Shown: positions 7,331-15,240, numbered from the stretch's first letter. The stretch is DNA of 33,050 nt from an uncultured bacterium (GCA_905214345.1 CAJMLV010000031.1:1-33050); one strand, 5' to 3'. Made by a program: numbers and translations. Notes: generated by a model from the sequence alone, not told the origin.

Positions 7331-7457
7331 AGGGTAACGGCTTCTAGCCGTTTGGTCCTTCCTTTTCGTGCCCGAAAAGGAAGCGAAAAGGTGGCGGTTT
7401 TTCCGTCGCTTTTTGGCGGCAAAAAGCGACAACCCCACGGCTGGCAGCCGTTTCCCC
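7331..7457. repeat. Large palindromic repeat, copy C: short form lacking the interior
   Basis: Only the outer hairpins remain: variable hairpin 7336-7342/7346-7352, the CTTCCTTTTCG stem (7358-7368/7373-7383), then directly the GTCGCTTTTTG stem (7405-7415/7420-7430) and the outer hairpin 7437-7442/7446-7451. About 330 bp present in full copies are missing. The junction falls at a GG shared by both sides (around 7389-7392), suggesting deletion by short homology. It lies between yidD and yidC. Confidence 0.8.
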
Positions 7458-7507
7458 AGAAACGGAAAAGAGAAAAGGGAACTATCCCATTCTCCCACCT
7501 GCGGAGC

Positions 7508-7537
7508 TTTCCACAATTGCATCAAAAATTGTGGAAA
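7508..7537. promoter_or_regulatory. Inverted pair of DnaA-box-like sites upstream of yidC
   Basis: TTTCCACAA (7508-7516) and TTGTGGAAA (7529-7537) are separated by 12 bp. Read on the minus strand the spacer begins TTTTTGA, as in the pair at 4924, so these two are copies of one 30-bp element rather than chance. Confidence 0.55.
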
Positions 7538-7636
7538 CCACAAACCAAGTCTCCTTATGTCTTTGCCCCGCGCGGTAAAGACCTTCGAACATAAAATACT
7601 ATGTCCCGGGCGCGGCCGGGGCGGAATGGAACGACT

Positions 7637-8692
7637 ATGGGTTTTCTCGCATTCATCCTGGGGCCCCTGATGGCGCTTGTCTATCAGATCATCCCCAACT
7701 ACGCCGTCACGATGATCGTTTTCACCGTGATCATCCGCATTCTGCTGCTGCCCCTGGCCATCAAGCAGCAGAAATCCACCGCCAAAATGTCGGTGTACCA
7801 GCCGCTGATCAATGAGATCCAGCAGAAGTACAAGAACAACAAGGAAAAGCAGAACGAAGAGCTGATGAAGCTGCAGCAGGAATACGGGTACAACCCCATG
7901 TCCGGCTGCCTGCCCATGCTGCTGAACCTGCTGGTCCTGTTCGGCGTTATCGAGGTCGTGTATCGCCCCGTGCAGTACATCCTGGGTATCTCTGCCGACG
8001 TGATCACCGCCGCCTGCCAGGAACTGGGCATCGCCACCAACAACGTGACCATGATGCAGAGCACCCTCATCGCCCAGATCCAGAGCGGTGTTGTCTGTTC
8101 CGCCCTGAGCGCCGACCAGTATGCGGCCATCCAGAACTTCAACACCAATTTCCTGGGCTTCCAGATGACCGGTGCTGCCGGTCTGGCCATCACCCCGCTG
8201 GCCATCTTCCCCATCATGGCCGCCGTGACCATGTTCATCTCCTACTTCATCACCCAGAAACTCTCCGGCATGGACAGCCAGATGCAGGGCAGCATGAAGT
8301 TCATGATGCTGGCCATGAACCTGATGTTCGTGTGGTTCTGCTTCACCGCTCCCGTGGGCTTCTGCCTGTACTACACCGCCGCCAACATCTGCCAGATCGG
8401 CCAGAGCTTCCTGACCTACAAGATCTACAGCCCCGAAAAGTTCAAGGCCCAGTATGAGGCTGAACTGGCTGCCAAGAAGGCCGCCAAGAAAGCCACCCAC
8501 ACCGTCGTGGTGGAGGAAAAGGGCCAGAAGGTGGAAAAGACCGTGAACCAGCGCGAACTGGACAAGCTGCGCCTGGAGCGGGCCCGCCGGAAAATGGCCG
8601 AAAAGTACGCCGGCGAGCGTACCACGCCCCTGACCGAGGCCGAGCGCCTGGAAATGGAGATCGAGGGCAAGAAGGGCCGCCGCAAGAAGTAA
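7637..8692 (+). CDS. yidC: Membrane protein insertase YidC
   Basis: A 351-residue YidC/Oxa1-type insertase of the Gram-positive short form, without the large periplasmic domain of proteobacteria. The first hydrophobic segments include VIIRILLLPLAIKQQKS; the arginine at residue 34 is the conserved groove residue that contacts substrates. The cytoplasmic loop QQKYKNNKEKQNEELMKLQQ and the NPMSGCLPMLLNL helix follow, then further membrane helices and a basic cytoplasmic tail ending KKGRRKK. The ATG at 7637 is chosen over one at 7601, which would add an unlikely Arg-rich leader. No lipobox is visible, unlike SpoIIIJ of Bacillus. jag follows 58 bp downstream. Confidence 0.93.
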   Translation: MGFLAFILGPLMALVYQIIPNYAVTMIVFTVIIRILLLPLAIKQQKSTAKMSVYQPLINEIQQKYKNNKEKQNEELMKLQQEYGYNPMSGCLPMLLNLLVLFGVIEVVYRPVQYILGISADVITAACQELGIATNNVTMMQSTLIAQIQSGVVCSALSADQYAAIQNFNTNFLGFQMTGAAGLAITPLAIFPIMAAVTMFISYFITQKLSGMDSQMQGSMKFMMLAMNLMFVWFCFTAPVGFCLYYTAANICQIGQSFLTYKIYSPEKFKAQYEAELAAKKAAKKATHTVVVEEKGQKVEKTVNQRELDKLRLERARRKMAEKYAGERTTPLTEAERLEMEIEGKKGRRKK

Positions 8693-8750
8693 GCGGCATA
8701 TGGGTAACAATAAGCCCTTTGCAAAAAAGGGCAGACAGGAGGAAGTCAAC

Positions 8751-9839
8751 ATGCGCGAAATGGAAATGACCGCCAAGACCGTGGAGGAAGCCGTTGAGGC
8801 TGCCTGCCGTGAGCTGGGGGTGGACCGCGACGACTTGGGCGTGAGCTATGAGGTGCTGGAATTCCCGGCCCGCAAGCTGTTCAAGAGCATTCCGGCCAAG
8901 GTCCGTGTGACCGTGGAAGAGCCGGAAGCCGAGACCGCCGCTCCCGCCCCTGTGGCAGAAGAGGCCCCCAAGGCTGAGCCGGTGGCTGCGGAAGAACCCG
9001 CCGCCCCCGCTGCCGAAGCCGCTGAGGCCGAAGCTCCCGCCGAAGCGGCCGACAACGCCGAAGTGCCTCTGGACATTGAGGCTGACCCGCAGCTGAAAGC
9101 CGCGGTGGACTATCTGACCCCCATCTTCAATCTGCTGGGCGCCAAGGATTTCACCTTCCGCGCCGTCAAGCAGGGCGAAGCCACCATCCTGAAGGTGGAC
9201 GGCGAGCACATGGGTGTGCTCATCGGCCGCCGCGGCGAGACTATGGAAAGCCTGTCCTACCTGGCCAGCCTGGTCATCAACCGGATGGAAGGCCCCTACA
9301 TCAAGCTGGGCATCGACGTGGGCGGCTACCGCGGCAAGCGGGAAGACGACCTGTGCGCCCTGGCCCGCCGCATTGCCGAGCGGGTGCAGCGCACCGGCTG
9401 CTGCTACGAGATGGAGCCCATGAACCCCTATGAGCGCCACATCATCCACACGGCCATCGCTTCCATCGAGGGCGTGCGCAGCGAGAGCAAGGGCGAAGGC
9501 AAGGACCGCCGCGTGGTGATCTATTCCACCGACCCCGACGCCAGCAACCTGCCCGACCGTGAGAGCATCGGCCGTCGTGGCCGTGGTCCTCGCCGTGATG
9601 ACCGCCGTGGCGGCCGCGGTCCCCGCCGTGACGGCCGGGGCGGCAACCGTGGCGGCCGTGGTCCCCGCCGTGACGGCGGCCGCGGCTACGGCAAGGGCGG
9701 TCCCCGGAATTCCAGCGTGCCCGGCCGTGAGTTCGCCGACGCGCCCCGTGATCCCGAGGCCAAGCCCCAGGCTCCGGCCCGCAGCACCCGCATCAACGAC
9801 AGCGATGATTTCGAGATGTTCGGGAAGATTGAGCTGTAA
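8751..9839 (+). CDS. jag: RNA-binding protein Jag/KhpB (Jag-N, KH, R3H) with Arg/Gly-rich tail
   Basis: A 362-residue Jag/KhpB protein, an RNA-binding partner of KhpA that affects cell division and elongation in Gram-positives. The Jag-N domain spans about residues 1-55 (AKTVEEAVEAACRELGV). Next come an Ala/Pro/Glu-rich linker, a KH domain with GVLIGRRGETMESLSYLA, and an R3H domain with NPYERHIIHTAIA. The last 90 residues include repeated GRGPRRDGR-type Arg/Gly blocks, an unusual RGG-like extension that could bind RNA non-specifically. The ATG at 8751 follows AGGAGG by eight bases. It ends in a strong terminator, closing the rpmH-jag unit. Confidence 0.93.
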   Translation: MREMEMTAKTVEEAVEAACRELGVDRDDLGVSYEVLEFPARKLFKSIPAKVRVTVEEPEAETAAPAPVAEEAPKAEPVAAEEPAAPAAEAAEAEAPAEAADNAEVPLDIEADPQLKAAVDYLTPIFNLLGAKDFTFRAVKQGEATILKVDGEHMGVLIGRRGETMESLSYLASLVINRMEGPYIKLGIDVGGYRGKREDDLCALARRIAERVQRTGCCYEMEPMNPYERHIIHTAIASIEGVRSESKGEGKDRRVVIYSTDPDASNLPDRESIGRRGRGPRRDDRRGGRGPRRDGRGGNRGGRGPRRDGGRGYGKGGPRNSSVPGREFADAPRDPEAKPQAPARSTRINDSDDFEMFGKIEL

Positions 9840-9856
9840 TAGCTGATTTTGCAAAC

Positions 9857-9893
9857 CACCCCTGTGCCGGGAACGGCATGGGGGTGTTTTTTT
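9857..9893 (+). terminator. Terminator after jag
   Basis: A perfect 12-bp stem (9857-9868 with 9875-9886) is followed by seven Ts. Confidence 0.92.
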
Positions 9894-9896
9894 GCC

Positions 9897-9963
9897 CGGG
9901 CGGCTATGCCGCCCGATGGCGCGCAGCGTTGTTTCCGAAATTGGTCGGCCGCGAACAGCGGCC
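9897..9963 (-). repeat. Four-hairpin repeat (family 2), internally deleted copy
   Basis: Minus-strand copy of the element at 16807 and 27159. It keeps the GGCCGC/GCGGCC stem (9947-9963), the TTTCGGAAACAACGC segment and the CGGGCGG stem (9897-9915). It lacks about 22 bp that form the loop side of stem 2 and the start of stem 3. Confidence 0.75.
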
Positions 9964-9979
9964 GGTGGGTTTGGAAAGT

Positions 9980-10009
9980 TTTCCACAATTTTTGAGGGTG
10001 TTGTGGAAT
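9980..10009. promoter_or_regulatory. Inverted pair of DnaA-box-like sites
   Basis: TTTCCACAA (9980-9988), 12-bp spacer TTTTTGAGGGTG, and TTGTGGAAT (10001-10009, last base differing). The spacer shares ten of twelve bases with the pair at 4924, so it is a copy of the same element. Confidence 0.55.
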
Positions 10010-10021
10010 GATGGGGGAGTA

Positions 10022-10048
10022 GGGACGGGATTTATCCCGTCCCTTTTT
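10022..10048 (+). terminator. Terminator-like hairpin in the jag-mnmE gap
   Basis: A perfect 9-bp stem GGGACGGGA/TCCCGTCCC with a TTTA loop, followed by five Ts. No gene ends nearby, so it may be part of the repeat block or end a small transcript. Confidence 0.6.
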
Positions 10049-10532
10049 GTTGCTTCTTGGCGAACGGCGTCTTTCCGGATGGTTGTTCCTTTTTGGCGTC
10101 AAAAAGGAACCGAAAAACCGCCACCGTTTCGATGCGGTGGACGCCGACCAGGGCTGCGGCCCTGGACCCGGGGAGTGCGGCCACCTTACGACGGCCTACT
10201 CAGGCCCTGGGGGCCTGAGCAAGGAAGGGATTTTAATGTCGTGACCGAAAGGTCATCGGTAAAGTGGTAAAGAGTAACTGGGCTGGGTGCAACCTTGCTT
10301 GATGCCTTCAGCAAGAATCTGTTCCCGGGAAATGGTTTTAAAAATATTCCTTGTTCACCGGCCCCCAGGCCGGTGAATAGGCCGTCGTAAGGTGGCCGCA
10401 TCTTGGGGTCCGGGGCCGCAGCCCCGGCCGGCGGCCGCCGCATCGGAACGGCGGGCCCTTTTCGCTTCCTTTTCGGGCACGAAAAGGAAGGAGCACCCGG
10501 CAGACTACCATCTGCCAAGCAGCAACCAACAA
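10047..10532. repeat. Large composite palindromic repeat, copy D (complete)
   Basis: The longest copy. It carries a left GTTCC/GGAAC stem at 10085-10110, then the CCACCG and CCAGGG stems, the CTCAGGCCC hairpin, a core of about 140 bp, the TTCACCGGCC hairpin, and the mirror stems including CTTCCTTTTCG at 10465-10475 with 10480-10490. The core contains GTTCCCGGGAAAT at 10321-10333 (the most symmetric Noc-site-like copy) and a private insertion around 10235-10320 not seen in copies B, F and G. The outer hairpin 10499-10504/10511-10516 ends the element. With 9840-10691 it makes up an 850-bp gene-free block. Confidence 0.87.
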
Positions 10533-10582
10533 AAAAGGAAAGAAAACCCCGGCAGACGACCGTCTGCCCAAAAACCACCAAC

Positions 10583-10613
10583 TTTCCACAAAACCACCCC
10601 TTGTTTGTGGAAA
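10583..10613. promoter_or_regulatory. Inverted pair of DnaA-box-like sites upstream of mnmE
   Basis: TTTCCACAA (10583-10591) and TTGTGGAAA (10605-10613) with a 13-bp spacer, about 80 bp before mnmE. No good sigma-A promoter is visible between it and the gene. Confidence 0.5.
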
Positions 10614-10691
10614 ACAAATCCGGCCTCCGCCCCCGCCATTGCCGCCGCGGCATTTTTGTGATACCATAAACCAAAAAGGGGGAAAGTATCT

Positions 10692-12089
10692 ATGCAGCTG
10701 TCAACCACCATCTGCGCCCTGGCCACGCCGCCCGGGGAAGGCGGCATCGCGGTGATCCGTGTGAGCGGACCCGACGCCTATGCCATTGTGGAAAAGGTCT
10801 TTGTACCCATCCACAGCAACAAGAAAGTGGCCGACGCCAAAGGCTATACCGCCCTGTTCGGTCATTTTCTGCTGCGGGGCCGGACCATGGACGAGACGGT
10901 GGCCCTGTTTTACCGGGCACCCCACAGCTACACCGGGGAAGATGTCATTGAACTTTCGGTGCACGGCGGCACCGTCATGGCCGACAGTCTGCTGGAATCC
11001 CTCTATCTGGCCGGGGCGGTGCCCGCCGCCCCCGGGGAATTTACCCGCCGCGCCCTTCTCAACGGGCGCATCAGCCTGACCCAGGCCGAAGCCGTCATGG
11101 AGATCATCTCCGCCGGCGGACGGCAGGGGGCCGCTCTGGCCAGCGCCGCCCTGGACGGGGCCCTGGCCAAAAAGATCGCGGGCATCCAGGCCACCTTGCA
11201 GACTTTGTACTCCCACCTGGCCGCCTGGATCGACTATCCCGAAGAGGATGTGCCCGAACTGCTGCCGGAAGAACTGTCCATGACCCTGGAAGAAGCCAAA
11301 CAGGAACTGGATACCCTCATCAACGGGTACGGCGCCGGGGCCATCCTGCGCCACGGGGTGGACTGCGTCCTCTGCGGACGGCCCAACGTGGGCAAAAGCA
11401 CCCTGCTGAATCTGCTGGCCGGGTTCGACCGGGCCATCGTCACCCCGGTGGCGGGCACCACCCGTGACGTGGTGGAACAGGCTGTCATGCTGGGGGACAT
11501 CCGCCTCAACCTTTTCGACACCGCCGGTGTGCGGGATGTGGGGGAGGAAGGGGATGCCATCGAGGCCGAGGGCATCCGCCGCAGCTGGAAAAAGCTGGAG
11601 GAAGCCGGTCTGGTGCTGGCGGTGTTTGATTCCGCCGCCGACCTGGGCGCGGATGACCTTTCGGTGGCGGAAAAATGCCAGGGCCGCCCGGCCATCGCCA
11701 TCCTGAACAAGCAGGACCTGGTGGGGGACGAAGCCCGTCTGGCCGCTATGCAGAAAACCCTGGAACCCTACTTCAGACAGGTGCTGCCCCTGAGCGCCAA
11801 GGACCCGGCCAGTCTGCCCCGTCTCAGCGATGCGGTGGCCGACCTGCTGGGCACCGGTCAGGTGGACCCCGGGGCCGCGGCCCTGTGTTCCGCCCGGCAG
11901 CTGCACGCCGCTACCGCCGCCCGGGACGCCCTGGCCGAGGGTATCCGCAGCCAGCAGGACGGCCTTGGCCCCGACGCCGCGGGCGTCTGCCTGGCCGACG
12001 CCCTGGCCGCTTTGGCGGAACTCACCGGCGAGGACGTGACCGAAGCCACCATCGACCAGGTGTTCTCCACCTTCTGTGTGGGCAAATAA
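10692..12089 (+). CDS. mnmE: tRNA uridine-5-carboxymethylaminomethyl modification GTPase MnmE
   Basis: A 465-residue MnmE (TrmE), which together with MnmG modifies the wobble uridine of several tRNAs. It has the N-terminal tetrahydrofolate-binding domain (TICALATPPGEGGIAVIRVSG), helical regions, and an inserted G domain with GRPNVGKST near residue 230, LFDTAG, and NKQD. The C-terminal FCVGK carries the conserved cysteine of the CxGK motif. Length is typical. The ATG at 10692 has a GGGGGAAAG stretch upstream. It opens the mnmE-(small gene)-mnmG-rsmG run, where genes follow closely. Confidence 0.97.
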   Translation: MQLSTTICALATPPGEGGIAVIRVSGPDAYAIVEKVFVPIHSNKKVADAKGYTALFGHFLLRGRTMDETVALFYRAPHSYTGEDVIELSVHGGTVMADSLLESLYLAGAVPAAPGEFTRRALLNGRISLTQAEAVMEIISAGGRQGAALASAALDGALAKKIAGIQATLQTLYSHLAAWIDYPEEDVPELLPEELSMTLEEAKQELDTLINGYGAGAILRHGVDCVLCGRPNVGKSTLLNLLAGFDRAIVTPVAGTTRDVVEQAVMLGDIRLNLFDTAGVRDVGEEGDAIEAEGIRRSWKKLEEAGLVLAVFDSAADLGADDLSVAEKCQGRPAIAILNKQDLVGDEARLAAMQKTLEPYFRQVLPLSAKDPASLPRLSDAVADLLGTGQVDPGAAALCSARQLHAATAARDALAEGIRSQQDGLGPDAAGVCLADALAALAELTGEDVTEATIDQVFSTFCVGK

Positions 12090-12102
12090 AAGGAGGCAGG
12101 GT

Positions 12103-12567
12103 ATGAACCGGGTATTTCTGTTTATGGGGTCCATCTTCGGTGGGCTGGGCGCCCTTTTCATGGTGCTGGGCATCTTTCTGGCCATCGCCACGGGGGAGTG
12201 GATGCTCTTGTTCTTTACCGGGTTTGGTCTGCTGTTTTTCTTTATCGGGCTGGGGTTCCTTTCCCGGAATGCCCGGGACAAAAAGATGGAGCGGCAGCTG
12301 CGGGAAAACGGGTCCCGGATCCTGGCAGACCTGGTGGCGGTGCAGTTCAACACCAATGTCCGGGTGAACGGCCGCTGTCCCTTTGTCATTCAATGCCAGG
12401 CGGTGAATCCCGCCGACGGCAAGGTATATCTGTTTGAGAGCAAGAATTTCTGGTACGACCCCGAACCCTTCTTGCAGGACCGCCCCAAGCTGCCGGTGCT
12501 GGTGGACGGCGACGACTACCACCGGTATCTGGTGCTGACCGACGGCATCCTGCCCGAACAGGGCTGA
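12103..12567 (+). CDS. Hypothetical two-helix membrane protein between mnmE and mnmG
   Basis: A 154-residue protein I cannot name. Residues about 1-55 form two hydrophobic helices (FMGSIFGGLGALFMVLGIF and LLFFTGFGLLFFFIGLGFL), followed by a basic patch (RNARDKKMERQLRENG) and a soluble domain of about 95 residues that looks beta-rich (LADLVAVQFNTNVRVNGR, PFVIQCQAVNP, GKVYLFESKNFW, PVLVDGDDYHRYLVL). The layout resembles DUF3592-type proteins. The ATG at 12103 follows AAAAGGAGG at good distance, 13 bp after the mnmE stop, and mnmG starts 22 bp downstream, so it is co-transcribed with tRNA-modification genes. That position is not part of the usual operon, and the function is unknown. Confidence 0.85.
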   Translation: MNRVFLFMGSIFGGLGALFMVLGIFLAIATGEWMLLFFTGFGLLFFFIGLGFLSRNARDKKMERQLRENGSRILADLVAVQFNTNVRVNGRCPFVIQCQAVNPADGKVYLFESKNFWYDPEPFLQDRPKLPVLVDGDDYHRYLVLTDGILPEQG

Positions 12568-12589
12568 AAGGAAGAAGCAAATACAAACT

Positions 12590-14488
12590 ATGGATAAACT
12601 GGGCAATTATGATGTAATTGTGATCGGCGCGGGGCACGCGGGCATCGAAGCCGCCCACGCGGCGGCGGTGCTGGGCGCCAAAACCGCCGTGTTCACCCTG
12701 ACGCTGGATTTTATCGGAAACATGCCGTGCAATCCCTCCATCGGCGGCACCGCCAAGGGCCATCTGGTGCGGGAAATCGACGCCCTGGGCGGACTGATGG
12801 GTGTGGCGGCGGACGCCACCTTTCTGCAAAGCCGGATGCTGAACCGGGGCAAAGGTCCCGCCGTACACAGCCTGCGGGTGCAGACCGACCGAAAACGGTA
12901 TCATATGTGGATGAAGCACGCCCTGGAACTCACTCCCAACCTGGACATTCACCAGGGGGAAGTGGTGGCCCTGGACATTGAGGGCGGCCGGGTGCGGGGC
13001 GTCGTCACCAGCCTGGGCGGCTGGTACGGCTGCCGGGCGGTGGTCATTGCCACCGGCACCACCCTGGGCGGACGCATCTTTGTGGGGGACGCCAGTTACG
13101 CCGGCGGTCCCGACGGTCAGCACGCCGCCACCGCTCTGACCCAGTGCCTGGTGGAAAACGGCTTCACCCTCCGCCGGTTCAAGACCGGCACCCCCGCCCG
13201 GGTCCACCGCCGCAGCATCGACTTCTCCAAGCTGGAATGTCAGCCCGGCGACCCCGACGAGAGCCTGCAGCCCTTCTCTTTCCTGACCCGCACCCCCATG
13301 CACAACAAGGTGGACTGCTACATCACCTATACCAACCCCGAGACCCACAAGGTCATTCTGGAAAATCTCCACCGCTCACCGCTGTACGGCGGCATGATCC
13401 AGGGCGTGGGACCCCGGTACTGCCCCTCCATTGAGGATAAGGTGGTGCGCTTCAAGGACAAGGAACGCCACCCCATCTTTGTGGAGCCCTGCGGCGAGGA
13501 CACCGAGGAGATGTACCTCCAGGGGCTTTCCTCCAGTCTGCCGGAAGTGGTACAGAACGCCATGTACCGCACCATCTCCGGGTTTGAGCATCTGGAGATC
13601 ATGCGCCCCGCCTACGCCATCGAGTACGACTGCGTGGACCCCACCACCCTCTATCCCACCCTGGAAAGCAAGGTGGTGGCCGGTGTCTATGGCGCCGGGC
13701 AGTTCAACGGCACTTCCGGCTACGAGGAAGCCGCCGCCCAGGGTCTGCTGGCGGGTCTGAACGCCGCCCGCAGCGCTTTGGGTAAATCCGAACTGGTGCT
13801 GGCCCGGCATACCTCCTACCTGGGTACGTTGGTGGACGACCTGGTGACCAAAGGTGTCATGGACCCCTACCGGATGATGACCAGCCGCAGCGAGTACCGG
13901 CTGAGCCTGCGCCAGGACAATGCCGATGAGCGCCTGACCCCCATTGGCCGGAAATACGGCCTGGTGGACGACGCCCGGTGGGCCATCTTCACCCGGGACC
14001 AGGCCATCAAGCAGGCGGAGATGCACCGTCTGGAAACCACCCGGGTCCCCCTGGCCGACCTGCGCCGCGCCGCCGAGGAAGCGGGGGTGGATATGAGCCG
14101 GATGGGGGAGACCGGGGGCACCGCGGCGGAACTGCTCCGCCGCCCCACCGTCACCTACGAACTCATCGCCCGGGTCATCGGCTGGGGACAGGACGTGACC
14201 CCCGCCATGGCCCTGCGGCTGGAAACCGAAATTCGTTACGCCGGGTATATCGCCCGGGAGCAGCGGGCCATCAAGGAGGTGCAGCGCCACGAAAAGGTGC
14301 TCATCCCCGCGGGCTTTGTCTATGACGACGTGCCCACCATGACCCTGGAAAGCCGGGAAAAGCTGACGAAAATTCGTCCCCGCACCCTGGCCCAGGCCGG
14401 GCGCATCCCCGGCGTGAGCCCCAGCGACCTGGCCCAGCTGAGTCTGGCCGTGCTGCGCTTTACCAAAGAAAAGGAGCAACATCCATGA
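12590..14488 (+). CDS. mnmG: tRNA uridine-5-carboxymethylaminomethyl modification enzyme MnmG
   Basis: A 632-residue MnmG (GidA), the FAD-dependent partner of MnmE. The dinucleotide-binding motif VIVIGAGHAGIEAAHAA begins near residue 10, followed by the family signatures MPCNPSIGGTAKGHL and RRFKTGTPAR. A second signature, NGTSGYEEAAAQGLLAG, lies in the FAD domain, with the helical C-terminal MnmE-binding region after it. Length is typical. The stop overlaps the rsmG start by four bases (ATGA), so rsmG is translationally coupled. Confidence 0.97.
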   Translation: MDKLGNYDVIVIGAGHAGIEAAHAAAVLGAKTAVFTLTLDFIGNMPCNPSIGGTAKGHLVREIDALGGLMGVAADATFLQSRMLNRGKGPAVHSLRVQTDRKRYHMWMKHALELTPNLDIHQGEVVALDIEGGRVRGVVTSLGGWYGCRAVVIATGTTLGGRIFVGDASYAGGPDGQHAATALTQCLVENGFTLRRFKTGTPARVHRRSIDFSKLECQPGDPDESLQPFSFLTRTPMHNKVDCYITYTNPETHKVILENLHRSPLYGGMIQGVGPRYCPSIEDKVVRFKDKERHPIFVEPCGEDTEEMYLQGLSSSLPEVVQNAMYRTISGFEHLEIMRPAYAIEYDCVDPTTLYPTLESKVVAGVYGAGQFNGTSGYEEAAAQGLLAGLNAARSALGKSELVLARHTSYLGTLVDDLVTKGVMDPYRMMTSRSEYRLSLRQDNADERLTPIGRKYGLVDDARWAIFTRDQAIKQAEMHRLETTRVPLADLRRAAEEAGVDMSRMGETGGTAAELLRRPTVTYELIARVIGWGQDVTPAMALRLETEIRYAGYIAREQRAIKEVQRHEKVLIPAGFVYDDVPTMTLESREKLTKIRPRTLAQAGRIPGVSPSDLAQLSLAVLRFTKEKEQHP

Positions 14489-15189
14489 TCGAACTTGACC
14501 GTCTGGCTCAGAAATGTTCCACATGGAACATTTCCCTCACCCCGGACCAGCTCGCCGCCCTGGACAAGTACGCCGACCTGCTGGTGGAGACCAACAAACA
14601 TCTGAACCTCACCGCCATCACCACCCCCGAGGGCATCGAGGACCGCCATTTTGTGGACAGCCTGCTGCTGGCCGCCCAGCCGGAAGTGGCGGGCAAGATG
14701 GTGGACGTGGGCACCGGGGCGGGATTCCCGGGCATCGTGGCCAAAATCTACAAGCCCGACCTGGAACTGACCCTGATGGAGCCCACCGGCAAGCGGGTGG
14801 ATTTTTTGCGCACCGTCTGCGGGGAACTGGGGCTGACCCAGGTGGAATTCGCCAAGGAACGGGCGGAGGAAGCTGCCCGCAAGGTCTGGCGGGAAGTGTT
14901 TGATGTGGCCAGCGCCCGGGCGGTGGCCGCCCTGCCGGTGCTGTGCGAATACTGCCTGCCTCTGGTCAAGGTGGGGGGCGTGTTCATCGCCATGAAGGGC
15001 CCCGACGCCGCCACCGAGACCGAAGCTTCCAAAAATGCCCTGCACAAGCTGGGGGGCAAGCTGGAGGAGGTACGGGCCTTCACCCTGCCGGACGGCAGCA
15101 CCCGCAACCTGGTCATCATCAGAAAAATATCGCAGACTCCGACCGTTTACCCCAGAAACGGCGGAAAAATTGCGAAGAAACCCCTGTAA
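14485..15189 (+). CDS. rsmG: 16S rRNA (guanine527-N7)-methyltransferase RsmG
   Basis: A 234-residue RsmG (GidB), which uses S-adenosylmethionine to methylate G527 of 16S rRNA; loss gives low-level streptomycin resistance in other bacteria. The SAM-binding motif VDVGTGAGFPG is at residues 73-83, preceded by NKHLNLTAIT and EDRHFVDSL, and ARAVAALPVLCEY follows. Codons 11-16 contain a parS-like palindrome (14515-14530), so this stretch may be constrained as DNA as well as protein. The ATG at 14485 follows AAAGGAG. The C-terminal 18 residues (KISQTPTVYPRNGGKIAKKP) are a poorly conserved extension. Confidence 0.96.
   Translation: MIELDRLAQKCSTWNISLTPDQLAALDKYADLLVETNKHLNLTAITTPEGIEDRHFVDSLLLAAQPEVAGKMVDVGTGAGFPGIVAKIYKPDLELTLMEPTGKRVDFLRTVCGELGLTQVEFAKERAEEAARKVWREVFDVASARAVAALPVLCEYCLPLVKVGGVFIAMKGPDAATETEASKNALHKLGGKLEEVRAFTLPDGSTRNLVIIRKISQTPTVYPRNGGKIAKKPL
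14515..14530. promoter_or_regulatory. parS: parS-like site inside rsmG
   Basis: TGTTCCACATGGAACA is a perfect palindrome inside the longer palindrome 14512-14533. It differs at one position from TGTTCCACGTGGAACA and at three from the Bacillus consensus TGTTTCACGTGAAACA. It is a likely ParB loading site given parB 3.4 kb away. Confidence 0.65.
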
Positions 15190-15240
15190 AAGCGCAAAAT
15201 AGCAAAAATGCCGGCGAACGATTGTGCTGGCAAGCCCCCG

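Noticed and set aside
7178..9986. Long minus-strand open frames opposite yidC and jag (7178-8776 and 8442-9986)
   Set aside because: His/Gly/Val-rich shadow translations of real genes with clear family motifs on the other strand.
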